Source: DATARH01 sp035550515
GTDB taxonomy: Bacteria > Pseudomonadota > Alphaproteobacteria > ATCC43930 > CGMCC-115725
Direction: 5' to 3'
Length of the DNA stretch: 64,000 bases
Assembly: GCA_035550515.1 (NCBI GenBank)
Contig: DASZOZ010000020.1
Coordinates: 19,120-83,119 of the forward strand
This document shows, piece by piece, positions 16,654-28,400 of this stretch. The notes under the pieces were generated by a model. The model saw only the letters and a program-made list of their open reading frames with translations, ran no database searches and was not told the origin of the DNA. The translations under genes were made by a program, and so were the position numbers. Position 1 is the first letter of the stretch. Each line of letters starts with the position of its first letter.

Positions 16654-19185
16654 TTACGCATCGTGCCGCAGCCGGGGGCCGGCGGCGACGCCGAGCGCCC
16701 GCCAGGTGCCGGCAAAGCCGAGCGCCATGGTCAGACCGACCGCCGCCGCGATCAGCAGCGCCAGCGGCGCGGCGGCGAAATGCCAGTCGGCGGCGAGCGG
16801 CCCGGTGACCAGCAGCCAGGCGATCAGCGTCCCCAGCAGCGCGGCGATGACGGCGGCGGCGAGTCCCATCAGCCCGTATTCGGCCAGGAACGCCGCGGCC
16901 AGCGTTCGGCGCTCCGCGCCCAGCACCTTGAGCACCACCGCTTCGTAGACGCGGCGCCGGTAATCGGCGGCCACCGCGCCGCCCAGCACCAGCGCGCCGG
17001 CCACCAATGTCACCAGCGCCGCCAGCCGAATCGCCATGCCGATCGCGGCGACGACGCGTTCGACGGCATCGAGCGCCTCACGCACCGGGATCGCCGATAT
17101 GTTGGGGTATTGCTCGACCACCCGGCCGACCAGCGACTCCTCCGATCCTTGCGGCAGCCAGACCGCCGCCAGCACGGTGTGCGGCGCGGCCTCCAGCGCT
17201 CCGGGCGCAAAGACGATCGCGAAATTGATGCCGAGATGCGTCCATTCGATGCTGCGCAGGTTGGCGATGGTCGCGGTGATCTCGCGGCCCAGGACATTGA
17301 CGCTCAGCGTGTCGCCCACCTTGAGCCCCATGCCGCGCGCCAGCCCGGCATCGAACGACACCAGCGGCGGCCCGTGATAATCCGCCGGCCACCAGCTCCC
17401 GGCGGCGAGCGCCGACCCTTTTGGCGGCTGCGCCGCGTAGGTGAGGCCGCGGTCGCTGCGCAGCGCCCATTGCGCCTCCGACGCCACATGCGCTGCCTCC
17501 ACTGGCACACCGTTGAGCCGGGTGATCCGGCCGCGCAGCATCGGCACTTCCTCCATCCGCGCCCGCGGCACGGCGTGCACCAGCGCGGCGAAACCGTCGC
17601 GCTGCGCCGGCTGGATATCGAGGAAGAAATCGGCCGGCGCGCCTTCGGCGATGCTGGTCTCGATCTCGCGGCCGAGGCTCGCCTGCACCGCCGCCACCGC
17701 AACCAGCACCGTCAGGCCGATCCCCAGCGACAGCACCACTCGCGCGGTCGGCGCGCCCGGCCGGTGCAAATTGGCGAGCGCCAGGCGCAGGACCATGCCG
17801 CGTGGCCGGGCCAATTGCCGAGCCAACCACCGGGCCAGCGCGACGACGAACGTTCCCGCCAGCCGGAATATCGCGAACGTGACGACCGCGCCGGCGACAT
17901 ACCACAGCGCAACGTGGCGGTCGGGCGCGGTCGACACGACCAGCGCGGCCAGGGCCAGCGCCGCGCCGCCGGCGCCCAGCAGCGCGGCGGGCGGCGGCTG
18001 CCGCGAGGCGGGGGCGACCAGGTCGCGGAACAAGGCGCCCGGATGCACCCGCCGCGCCGCCGCCAGCGGCGGCAGCGCGAACAGCACGACCGCGAGCAAC
18101 CCCTCGCCGGCGGCAGTCGCCAACGGCGACGCATGCGGCCCCAGCCGCAGCGGCACCGGCAGGAGCGTCGCGACAAACGGCGCGACCGCAACCGGCACCA
18201 GCGCGCCCAGCACCAGCCCGGCGGCGATGCCGGCCGTCGCCAGCACGCCGATCTGCACGGCATAGACGGCAAACACCAGCCGGCTCGACGCGCCGAGCGA
18301 TTTCAACGTCGCAATCGTCGCCGTCTTGCCGGCGACAAAATTGCCGACCGCGCTGGCGATGCCGATCCCGCCGACCAGCAGCGCGGTCACCCCGACCAGC
18401 CCGAGGAACAGCGCGATCCGGTCGATAAAGCGCTGGAGGAAGGGGCTCGCCTCGCCGGCCGTGCGCAGCTGCCAGCCGGCCTCCGGGAAACGCTCGCGCG
18501 CCTGCCGCACCCAGGCCGCCGGGTCGGTGCCGGGCGCTAGCCTCACGCGGTAGTCGTAGGTCACCAGTGCGCCGGGCTGCAGCAGCCCGGTCTGCGGCAG
18601 CGCCGCCGCCGCGACGATGACGCCGGGGCCAAAGGCCAAGCCGCTCAGCGCCGCGTCCGGCACCCGTTCGATGGTGGCGCGCAACGCCAACTCGGCGGCG
18701 CCGATCTTGAAGCGGTCGCCGATGTTCAGGCCGAGCCGCGCCGCCACCGCAGGGTCGACGACCGCGCCATAGACCCCGTCACGCGCCGCGAGCGCGACCG
18801 CCAGCTCTTGCCGCGGCGACAGGGCGACGGCGCCGTAAAGCGGGTACGCACCGTCCACCGCCTTCAGCTCGATCAGCGTATGGCGCGCGCCGTCGCGCGA
18901 GACCGCCATCGCCCGCAGCAGCGCGACCCGGGAAACCGCGCCGCCGGCGTCGAGGAATTGCCGCTCGGCCGGGGTCGCCTCGCGGTGCACCAGCCGCGCC
19001 GAGACATCGCCGCCAAACAGGGTGCGGGCGTCGTCCCGGATCGCCGACCCGACCGCGGCGTCGAGCGATCCGACCCCGGCAATCGCCCCGACCCCCAGCA
19101 CGAGACAGGCGAGGAAGATGCGGAGACCGCGCACCCCGCCGCGCAACTCGCGCACCGCCAGGCGGAAGGGGTATGGCCACGACAT
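16654..19185 (-). CDS. ybbP: FtsX-family ABC transporter permease YbbP
   Basis: 843 aa. N-terminal membrane helix (RIFLACLVLGVGAIAGVGSL), a MacB-like periplasmic domain, three helices of a first FtsX domain (about residues 260-370), a middle section with more helices, a second large soluble domain and a C-terminal FtsX domain (AALVTLVAGALVLGGAVAA and LLGTLIAWLLVTG). This 10-helix layout is that of YbbP, partner of YbbA. The complex is thought to extract or move lipids or hydrophobic products, not to import nutrients. The ATG at 19185 shares one base with the ybbA stop (TGATG). ATG and an adjacent upstream GTG are both possible starts. Confidence 0.88.
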   Translation of the reverse strand: MSWPYPFRLAVRELRGGVRGLRIFLACLVLGVGAIAGVGSLDAAVGSAIRDDARTLFGGDVSARLVHREATPAERQFLDAGGAVSRVALLRAMAVSRDGARHTLIELKAVDGAYPLYGAVALSPRQELAVALAARDGVYGAVVDPAVAARLGLNIGDRFKIGAAELALRATIERVPDAALSGLAFGPGVIVAAAALPQTGLLQPGALVTYDYRVRLAPGTDPAAWVRQARERFPEAGWQLRTAGEASPFLQRFIDRIALFLGLVGVTALLVGGIGIASAVGNFVAGKTATIATLKSLGASSRLVFAVYAVQIGVLATAGIAAGLVLGALVPVAVAPFVATLLPVPLRLGPHASPLATAAGEGLLAVVLFALPPLAAARRVHPGALFRDLVAPASRQPPPAALLGAGGAALALAALVVSTAPDRHVALWYVAGAVVTFAIFRLAGTFVVALARWLARQLARPRGMVLRLALANLHRPGAPTARVVLSLGIGLTVLVAVAAVQASLGREIETSIAEGAPADFFLDIQPAQRDGFAALVHAVPRARMEEVPMLRGRITRLNGVPVEAAHVASEAQWALRSDRGLTYAAQPPKGSALAAGSWWPADYHGPPLVSFDAGLARGMGLKVGDTLSVNVLGREITATIANLRSIEWTHLGINFAIVFAPGALEAAPHTVLAAVWLPQGSEESLVGRVVEQYPNISAIPVREALDAVERVVAAIGMAIRLAALVTLVAGALVLGGAVAADYRRRVYEAVVLKVLGAERRTLAAAFLAEYGLMGLAAAVIAALLGTLIAWLLVTGPLAADWHFAAAPLALLIAAAVGLTMALGFAGTWRALGVAAGPRLRHDA

Positions 19186-19910
19186 CACAGCGCGCGCCGC
19201 AGCGGGGCGGCGCGCCGGTCGTCGACGACGATGCGGCCGTCGCTCATCCGCAGCCGGCGATGGCAGCGTTCGGCGAGGCGCGGATCATGGGTGATCAGCA
19301 GCAGGCTCGACCCGTGGCGGGCCTGCTCGGCAAACAGGCAGTCGATCACCGCGTCGCCGGTCGCGCGGTCGAGATTGCCGGTCGGCTCGTCGGCCAGCAG
19401 CAAGCGCGGGCAGGCGACAAAGGCGCGGGCGATCGCCACGCGCTGCTGCTCGCCGCCGGAGAGCTGGGCCGGGTAGTGCGACAGGCGTCCGTCGAGCCCG
19501 ACCCGGCCCAGGGCGGCGGCGGCCTCACCGAACGCATCCCCCGCGCCGGCCAGTTCGAGCGGGATCGCGACATTTTCCAGCGCCGTCATGGTCGGGATCA
19601 GGTGAAACGCCTGAAAGACGATCCCGACATGCGCCCGCCGCAGCCGCGCCAGCCCGTCCTCGTCGAGCCCGCCGAGATCGTTCCCGGCGATCGCGACCCG
19701 GCCGCGGCTCGGCCGTTCGAGCCCGGCGACGACCATCATCAGCGTCGACTTGCCGGAGCCCGAAGGGCCGAGCAGCGCCACGGTCTCGCCCGCGCCGATC
19801 TCCAGCGACACGCCGCGCAAAATATTGACGGGTCCGGCCGCACTCCCCAGTGTTAGATGCACATCCTCCACGACCACGAGCGGGCTGCCGGAATGGGGCG
19901 AGGTGGTCAT
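19185..19910 (-). CDS. ybbA: ABC transporter ATP-binding protein YbbA (LolD/MacB type)
   Basis: 241 aa. Walker A GPSGSGKST, Q-loop FQAFHLIPTMTALENV, ABC signature LSGGEQQRVAIARA, Walker B LLLADEPTGNLD and the switch His in LLITHDPRLAERC. It belongs to the LolD/MacB/FtsE-type subfamily that pairs with FtsX-like permeases; ybbP follows directly. The gene is divergent from tesA, exactly as ybbA is in E. coli. The start at 19910 lies inside the 5' end of tesA, so the two divergent coding regions overlap by about 18 bp and their ribosome-binding sites lie inside each other. Confidence 0.92.
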   Translation of the reverse strand: MTTSPHSGSPLVVVEDVHLTLGSAAGPVNILRGVSLEIGAGETVALLGPSGSGKSTLMMVVAGLERPSRGRVAIAGNDLGGLDEDGLARLRRAHVGIVFQAFHLIPTMTALENVAIPLELAGAGDAFGEAAAALGRVGLDGRLSHYPAQLSGGEQQRVAIARAFVACPRLLLADEPTGNLDRATGDAVIDCLFAEQARHGSSLLLITHDPRLAERCHRRLRMSDGRIVVDDRRAAPLRRAL

Positions 19911-20603
19911 GTCGCGAGAAACCGGAAAGCGGCGCAAAAGCCCCGTCGATATGGCGTCCGCGCTCGGGTTTTCAACGCGGCCGCACGGCTTGTCGCGGTC
20001 TGCCTCGCGGCGCTCCTGGCCCTGAGTGCCATGCCCGCCTCCGCCCGCGTCCCGGAAATCCTCGCGTTTGGCGACAGCTTGACCGCCGGCCTCGGCCTGC
20101 CGGCGAGCGAGGCTTTCCCGGCCCGCCTCCAGGCGCGGCTCGAGGGCGAGGGTGTCGACGTCAAGATCGTCAATGCCGGGGTGTCGGGCGACACCACCAC
20201 CGACGGGCTCGCGCGGCTCGATTGGGCGCTCGCCGACAAGCCGGATTTCGTGATCCTGGCGCTGGGCGCCAACGACGCGCTGCGCGGCATCGACCCGAAG
20301 ATCGTGCGCGCCAATCTCGACAAGATGATCGAGAAAATCCAGGCGGCCGGTGCGAAAATCCTGCTGCTCGGCATGCTGGCGCCGGCCAATTGGGGCGCCG
20401 ATTACGCGCGGGCGTTCGATAATATCTATCCGGAGCTGGCGAAGGCGCACGGCGTAGCGCTCTACCCGTTCTTCCTGGACGGGGTGGCGCTGGACCCGAA
20501 GCTCAATCAGCCGGACGGGCTGCATCCAAACGAACGCGGCGTTGCGGTGATGGTCGAGCGCATCGCGCCGCTGGTGGCCAAAATGGTGGGAGGCAAGTCA
20601 TGA
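19893..20603 (+). CDS. tesA: Arylesterase/acyl-CoA thioesterase TesA (SGNH)
   Basis: 236 aa from the ATG at 19893. A basic n-region, the hydrophobic stretch RLVAVCLAALLALSA and the MPASA cleavage-like site predict a signal peptide, so it acts in the periplasm. SGNH motifs: FGDSLTAGLG (Ser), NAGVSGDTT (Gly), GANDALRG (Asn) and DGLHPNERG (Asp, His). TesA (thioesterase I/protease I/lysophospholipase L1) hydrolyses acyl thioesters and lysophospholipids. It faces ybbAP in the same way as in E. coli, supporting a shared lipid-related job. The N-terminal 60 codons could also start at an ATG at 19857, but that would lie deeper in ybbA. The stop overlaps the next gene by 4 bp. Confidence 0.9.
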   Translation: MGRGGHVARNRKAAQKPRRYGVRARVFNAAARLVAVCLAALLALSAMPASARVPEILAFGDSLTAGLGLPASEAFPARLQARLEGEGVDVKIVNAGVSGDTTTDGLARLDWALADKPDFVILALGANDALRGIDPKIVRANLDKMIEKIQAAGAKILLLGMLAPANWGADYARAFDNIYPELAKAHGVALYPFFLDGVALDPKLNQPDGLHPNERGVAVMVERIAPLVAKMVGGKS

Positions 20604-21748
20604 CCGCGGGTTTCGCATCCGCCTTTGCCGCCGGCGATACGGCCACGCTCGGCAGACGTCTGCTGACGCAACTCGACCGCGAGGCCGAGGCGACGCTCGG
20701 CATCGTCTATGTCAGCGAGCCGGCCGCAGCGGTGCTGCCGGCGCTGGTCGAGCAGCTTGCCGCCGGGACCGGCATCCAGAATTGGACCGGCGGCGTCGGT
20801 CTCGGCGTCTGCGCCAATGGCGAGGAGGTCTACGACCGGCCGGCGGCCGCGGTGCTGACCGCAGCGGTGCCCGAAGACGCCTTTCGCATCTTCGCCGCCA
20901 CCGGTGACCCGGCCGCCGACCTGCCGCGCCATCACGGCCGGTGGATCGAGGCGACGCAGCCGATCCTGGCGCTGGTGCACGCCGATCCGCGCTGCCCCGA
21001 CCTGCTGCGCGCGACCATCGATGCCGGCGCGGCGAGCGGCGCGTTTCTGGTCGGCGGCCTCGTCTCGCACCGCACCGGCGCGACGCTGGTCGCGCGCGCC
21101 GCCAGGAGCCCCGACGGCGGCGCCGACGAGGGCGGCACCAGCGCCGGCGGCATGGCGGGGCTGATGCTGTCGCCCGAGGTGGGCGTGGCAACCGCGCTTA
21201 CCCAGGGCTGCATGCCGATCGGCCCGACCCACCGGATCGACGAGGCGCGCGACAATGTGGTGATGGTGATCGACGGCCGGCCGGCGCTCGATGTGTTCCG
21301 CGAGGATATCGGGCCGCAACTGGCGCAGGATATGCGCCGTCTCGGCGGGGTGATCTTCGCTGGGCTGCCGGTCACCGGCTCCGATACCGGCGATTATCTG
21401 GTGCGCAATCTGATGGCGATCGACCCCGGCCAGGGGTGGATCGTGCTCGGCGCCGAGGTGTCGCCCGGCGACCCGATCCTGTTCTGCCGCCGCGACCCCG
21501 AGAGCGCGCGGCAGGATTTGACGCGCATGGTCAAGCAGCTTGCCGCCCGGCTGCGCGGCCCGCCCAAGGCCGGGGTCTATGTCAGCTGCGTCGCGCGCGG
21601 CGTGTCGCTGTTCGGGGAGGAAGGGGTCGAGGCGCAGGTGATCCGCGAGACGCTCGGCGACTTCCCGCTGGTCGGGTTCTTCGCCAACGGCGAGATTTCG
21701 CGCGACCGGCTCTACGGCCATACCGGCATCCTGACATTGTTTACCTGA
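20600..21748 (+). CDS. FIST-domain protein
   Basis: 382 aa with FIST N (about residues 30-220) and FIST C (about 225-365) domains. Recognisable are TGGVGLGVCANGEEVYD, HADPRCPDLL, GAFLVGGLVSHRTG, ALTQGCMPIGPTHRID and VSCVARGVSLFGEEGVEAQ plus GFFANGEIS near the end. FIST domains are proposed to sense small ligands such as amino acids in signalling proteins. Here no kinase, PAS or methyl-accepting domain is attached, so it is a stand-alone sensor-like protein of unknown role. It overlaps the tesA stop by 4 bp (ATGA) and is presumably co-translated with it. Confidence 0.87.
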   Translation: MTAGFASAFAAGDTATLGRRLLTQLDREAEATLGIVYVSEPAAAVLPALVEQLAAGTGIQNWTGGVGLGVCANGEEVYDRPAAAVLTAAVPEDAFRIFAATGDPAADLPRHHGRWIEATQPILALVHADPRCPDLLRATIDAGAASGAFLVGGLVSHRTGATLVARAARSPDGGADEGGTSAGGMAGLMLSPEVGVATALTQGCMPIGPTHRIDEARDNVVMVIDGRPALDVFREDIGPQLAQDMRRLGGVIFAGLPVTGSDTGDYLVRNLMAIDPGQGWIVLGAEVSPGDPILFCRRDPESARQDLTRMVKQLAARLRGPPKAGVYVSCVARGVSLFGEEGVEAQVIRETLGDFPLVGFFANGEISRDRLYGHTGILTLFT

Positions 21749-21775
21749 TGACAAACAAAAGAAGAGGGCCGTCAG

Positions 21776-22312
21776 ATGCTCCGCCTGTTTGTCGGCATCG
21801 AGTTTCCGCCGGAATTGCGGCTGCGGCTGTCGCTGCTGCAAAACGGGGTCGCCAATGCGAGATGGGTCGATCCCGGCAATTTCCATCTGACCTTGCGGTT
21901 CATCGGCGAAGTCGACGAAGGCACCGCGGCCGATGTCGACACGGCTTTGGCGCGGCTCAAGGCGCGGCCGTTTTCGCTGCAACTCGCCGGCGCCGGGGTG
22001 TTCGGCGGCGACAAGCCGCGGCAATTATGGGTCGGCGTCGAGCGCGAACCGGCCCTGGCGACGCTGCAAGGCAAGGTCGAGCAGGCGCTGATCCGGGTCG
22101 GGCTGCCGCCCGAGCCGCGCAAATTCGCGCCGCATGTGACGCTCGCCCGGCTGCGCGACCCGAAGCGCGCCGACATCCAGCAGTTTCTCGCGGCCCACGC
22201 GCAATTCCGCGCCGATCCGTTGCGCGTCGACCGCTTCAGCCTGATCGCCAGCTATCCGACCAAGGCCGGCTCGGTTTATGAAGACCAGGCGGATTATGAG
22301 TTGCAGGGCTAG
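21776..22312 (+). CDS. thpR: RNA 2',3'-cyclic phosphodiesterase ThpR
   Basis: 178 aa, 2H phosphoesterase family. The two catalytic HxTx motifs are HLTL (His37) and HVTL (His120), about 80 residues apart, on an otherwise normal-length chain starting MLRLFVGIEFPPELR. ThpR opens 2',3'-cyclic phosphate ends of RNA and can reverse 2'-5' ligation of tRNA halves. AGAGGG precedes the ATG. It sits 27 bp after the FIST gene and 11 bp before an EVE-domain gene, in the same direction. Confidence 0.93.
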   Translation: MLRLFVGIEFPPELRLRLSLLQNGVANARWVDPGNFHLTLRFIGEVDEGTAADVDTALARLKARPFSLQLAGAGVFGGDKPRQLWVGVEREPALATLQGKVEQALIRVGLPPEPRKFAPHVTLARLRDPKRADIQQFLAAHAQFRADPLRVDRFSLIASYPTKAGSVYEDQADYELQG

Positions 22313-22323
22313 GGGGCACAAAG

Positions 22324-22737
22324 ATGGCGCATTGGCTCGTCAAATCCGAACCGGCGAAATATTCCTGGGACCGGATGGTCGCCGACCGGCGCACCCACTG
22401 GGACGGCGTGCATAATTTCCAGGCGGCCAACAACATGAAGGCGATGCGGCAAGGCGACCGCGCCTTCTTCTATCATTCGAATGACGGCAAGGAGATCGTC
22501 GGGGTGGTCGAGATCGTCCGCCCCTTCTACCCCAACCCCGACGAGCCGAGCCCGCATTTCGGTCTGGTCGACGTCGCGCCGGTGATGCCGGTCAAGAAGC
22601 CGGTGACCCTGGCCGAGATGAAGGCGACCTCGGCGCTCAAGGACATGGCGCTGATCCGCCAGTCGCGCCTCTCGGTGTGTCCCGTGACCGACGCCGAATG
22701 GGCGACGATCTGCCAGATGGCCGGGATCGTCGCCTGA
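22324..22737 (+). CDS. EVE-domain protein
   Basis: 137 aa, a complete single EVE domain: AHWLVKSEPAKYSWDRM at the start, the aromatic pocket region HWDGVHNFQAANNMKAM, GDRAFFYHSNDGKEIVG and VDVAPVMPVKKPVTLAEMK. EVE is a PUA-like, YTH-related fold that binds modified bases in DNA or RNA; stand-alone forms are widespread and poorly understood. It is close behind thpR (11 bp), so an RNA-related role is an attractive guess. A short hairpin follows the stop. Confidence 0.92.
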   Translation: MAHWLVKSEPAKYSWDRMVADRRTHWDGVHNFQAANNMKAMRQGDRAFFYHSNDGKEIVGVVEIVRPFYPNPDEPSPHFGLVDVAPVMPVKKPVTLAEMKATSALKDMALIRQSRLSVCPVTDAEWATICQMAGIVA

Positions 22738-22764
22738 CCCTCGCCTCGCGCGACCGGGCGAGGG
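22738..22764 (+). terminator. Possible terminator hairpin after the EVE gene
   Basis: CCCTCGC (22738-22744) pairs with GCGAGGG (22758-22764) directly after the stop codon. There is no T-tract, so it may be a processing or rho-assisted site rather than an intrinsic terminator. Confidence 0.35.
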
Positions 22765-22860
22765 GGTATAACAGCGCACCGGCAACAGAGAAATTGCACC
22801 GCCGCAGCCGCTGCGCCATATCTGCGGGAAAGCGTTGGGTCGTACCGGGAGGATGAGGCG

Positions 22861-24807
<1,947 letters not shown>

Positions 24808-24825
24808 AGGCAGCGTTAAACGGCT

Positions 24826-25353
24826 TCAGGCGGGCGCGCGGGCGATCGCCGCGGCGATCAGGCCGAGCGCTTCCTCCGCGCCGGCCCAGCGCACGATCTT
24901 GACCCATTTGCCCGGTTCCAGGTCCTTGTAGTGGCGGAAGAAATGGGCGATCTGCTCGCAAAGGATCGGCGGCAGGTCCTGGTACGAGGCGATGTTCGTA
25001 TAGAACGGGTGGAGCGCGTCGACCGGCACGGCGACGATCTTTTCGTCGCTGCCGTGCTCGTCTTCCATCAGCAGCGCGCCCACCGGGCGGCAGCGCACCA
25101 CTGCACCCGGCACGACCGAGGCCGGGCCGACGATCAGCACGTCGATCGGGTCGCCGTCCTCCGACAGGGTGTGCGGCACAAAGCCGTAATTGCCGGGATA
25201 GACCATCGCCGTGTGCAAGAAGCGGTCGACAAAGACCGCGCCCGACTCCTTGTCGAGCTCGTATTTGACCGGGCTGCCGCCTTGCGGGATTTCGACGATG
25301 ACGTTGATGTCGCGCGGCGGATCGCGCCCGATCGGAATTTTCGCGATGTCCAT
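24826..25353 (-). CDS. ppa: Inorganic pyrophosphatase (family I)
   Basis: 175 aa soluble family I enzyme. Motifs: VIVEIPQGGSPVKYELDK, YPGNYGFVPHTLSEDGDPID with the three Asp of the metal-binding signature (DGDPIDVLIV), and HFFRHYKDLEPGKWVKI. It hydrolyses pyrophosphate to phosphate and pulls biosynthetic reactions forward. It follows gdh on the same strand with no gene between (51 bp gap) and is convergent with acs. Nothing is unusual in length or key residues. Confidence 0.95.
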   Translation of the reverse strand: MDIAKIPIGRDPPRDINVIVEIPQGGSPVKYELDKESGAVFVDRFLHTAMVYPGNYGFVPHTLSEDGDPIDVLIVGPASVVPGAVVRCRPVGALLMEDEHGSDEKIVAVPVDALHPFYTNIASYQDLPPILCEQIAHFFRHYKDLEPGKWVKIVRWAGAEEALGLIAAAIARAPA

Positions 25354-25404
25354 GCCGTACCTCTTCCCGGTCGGTGAACGCCGGCGAGGCCGACCTGTCC
25401 GGCC

Positions 25405-28400
25405 TTAACCCAGCGCCTGCCGGAGCTGGCGGCTGGCGACGACGAGCATGGCGAGGTCGGGTGCGGTCGCGGCGCGCATCTCGGCGGCGATCGCCTCGGC
25501 CGGCGCGAGCTGGGCGCTGCGGCCGGCGGTCCAGGCGGCGATCGGGTCGGCGGCGGCGTGTCCCGTCGGGGCAGCCTTGAGGATGCGCTCGGCGAGATCG
25601 GCTTGCAGCCCGTAGAAATCATCGATCAGGGTTTCGACCGCGGCCTTCTGCCAACTGGTGTCGGCGGGCAGGTGACGGGCGGCGTCGCGCAGCTCGTCGA
25701 GCGCGAAACGCGCGCCGACGCCGTAGAAAATGCGGGCGGCCTGATCGATCGGCTGGCCGCTGCGGGCGGCAAGATCGCCGATCTCGAACGCCGTGGTCAA
25801 AAAGATGATGCCGCCGACCCGGGCGGCGATCGGCGCCGGCACGTTCGCATCGCGCAGGCGCGCGACGCGCCGGTCGTGAAGGGCACGCTCGGCGACCGGC
25901 AGCAATTCGGCAACCACGTCGGACAGATGCGCGACCGCGGGAGCAAGACGCGCTGTTTCGCTCCCGAAGTCGAGCCGTTCCGCCCGCAGCAGCCAGAGCG
26001 CCGCATGCTCGACGATCGCGCCGATATCGAGCAGCATCTCGTACTGGACGGCACTGGCGACCTTGTTGTCGAGCGCCTCGATCTGCAGCCAGAGGGCCGG
26101 CAGGCCGAAGGCGTCACGGACGATGCGGTAGGCGCGCGCGACATCCGGCGCCGCCCGGCCGCTGCGCGCCTGCAGGTCGTGGACAAAGGTGAGTCCGCCG
26201 CGATTGACGACATCGTTGGCGACGGCCGTGGCGATGATCTCGCGGCGCAGCGGGTGCGCGGCGATCTGCGCCGCGAACCGGTCGCGCAGCGCCGGCGGGA
26301 AATAGGCCCGCAAATCCGCCTCCAGCACCGGCGCATCGGGCAGATCGGACTGCACCAGCTCGTGATCGAGCGACATCTTGGCGTAGGCCAGCAGCACCGA
26401 CAGCTCGGGCCGGGTGAGCCCGCGCCGCGCCGCCGCGCGTGCCGCGATCTCCTCGTCGTCGGGCAGGAATTCGAGCGCGCGGTCGAGCCGGCCTTGCTTC
26501 TCCAGCTCGCGCATCATCCGCGCCTGGCGGTCGAGCGCGCCGGAAACGCTCGACTGGCCCTGCGTCTCGGCAACCGACAGCGCCTCGCCTTGCAAGTAGT
26601 TGTCGCGCAGCACCAGCGCGGCGACATCGCCGGTCATCGCCGCCAGCAGCGGCTCCCGTTCGGCCGCGGTCAGCGCGCCGGTGGCGATCGCATGGCCGAG
26701 CAGGATCTTGATGTTGACCTCGTGGTCCGACATCGACACGCCGGCCGAATTGTCGATCGCGTCGGTGTCGATTAGCCCGCCTTGCTGCGCGTAGGCGATG
26801 CGGCCGCGCTGGGTGACGCCGAGATTGGCCCCTTCGCCGACCACCTTGGCGCGCAGGGCCTCGCCGTCGACGCGCAGCGCGTCGTTGGCCTTGTCGCCGA
26901 CCTGCGCATGCGTCTCGGCCCGCGCCTTGAGGAAGGTGCCGATGCCGCCAAAGAACAGCAGGTCGACCCGCGCCGTCAGCAGATGCCGGATCAGCTCCGC
27001 CGGGGTCAGCGCCTCCTCGCCGATGTCGAAGGCGCGCTTCATTTCGGGCGTGATCGCGATCGATTTCGCCGACCGCTCGAACACCCCGCCGCCGGGCGAG
27101 ATCAGCCGCCGGTCGTAATCCGCCCAGCCGAGCCGCGGGTTGGCGAACAGCCGCCGGCGTTCGGCAAAGCTTTTCGCCGGATCGGGGTCGGGATCGATAA
27201 AGATGTGCAGGTGATTGAAGGCGCCGATCAGGCGCGTGTGCGGCGACCGCAGCATGCCGTTGCCGAACACATCGCCGCCCATGTCGCCGACGCCGACGCA
27301 GGTGAAGTCGATGGTCTGGATGTCGGTGCCGCGCTCGCGGAAATGCCGCTTGATCAGCTCCCAGGCGCCGCGCGAGGTAATCCCGATCGCCTTGTGGTCG
27401 TAACCGGCCGAGCCTCCCGAGGCGAACGCATCGCCCAGCCAAAAGCCGTATTCGCCGGCGATCGCGTTCGCCGTGTCGGAGAAGGTCGCGGTGCCCTTGT
27501 CGGCGGCGACGACGAGATAGGGGTCGTCGCCGTCATGCCGCAGCACCGACGACGGGGGCTCGATATGATGGCTCTCGGCACTGTCGGCGACGATGTTGTC
27601 GGTCAGGTCCAACAGTCCCCGCATCAGGATTTGGTAGCACGCGATACCCTCGGCCTGGAGCGCGGCACGGTAGCCATTTGCCATCTGCGGCGGCGGGCGT
27701 TTGAGGACAAAGCCGCCTTTCGACCCGACCGGGATGATCACCGCGTTCTTGACCGTCTGCGCCTTCATCAGGCCGAGGATTTCGGTGCGGAAGTCCTCGC
27801 GCCGGTCCGACCAGCGGATGCCGCCGCGGGCGACCCGGCCGGCGCGCATGTGCAGGCCCTCCATGCGCGGGCTGTAGACGAAGATCTCGAACAGCGGGCG
27901 CGGCAGCGGCAGCAGATCGATCTCGCTCGACGCGAGCTTGACGGCGAGATACGGCTTGGGGCCGCCGTCGGGCAGCGGCTGGAAGTAGTTGGTCCGCAGC
28001 GATTTCAGGATGAGGCGCTGGAAGCCGCGCAGGATGCGGTCTTCGTCGAGGCTTTCGACCGCCTCGAGCCGTTCGTCGATCGCCCGCAGCTCGTCGGCAA
28101 TTGCGAGCGAGCCGCCCTGGGGCGGGGTCGGGTTGAAGCGGTGCTCGAACAGCGTCACCAGCCGCCGCGCGATCTCGGCATGCGCGGCAAGCGTGTCCTC
28201 CATATAGGCCTGGCTGTAGGCGCTGCCCGCCTGCCGCAAGACCTTGCAGTAGAGCCGCAGGATGGTGGTCTGGCGGGCCGACAGGCCGGCCGCCAGGATC
28301 AGCCGGTTGAAGCCGTCGTTCTCGACCGCGCCCTGTGCGACCTCGACCACCGCCTGCTCGAAATGGCCGCGGGTAGCGGCGCCCGGCCGTGCCGGGATCG

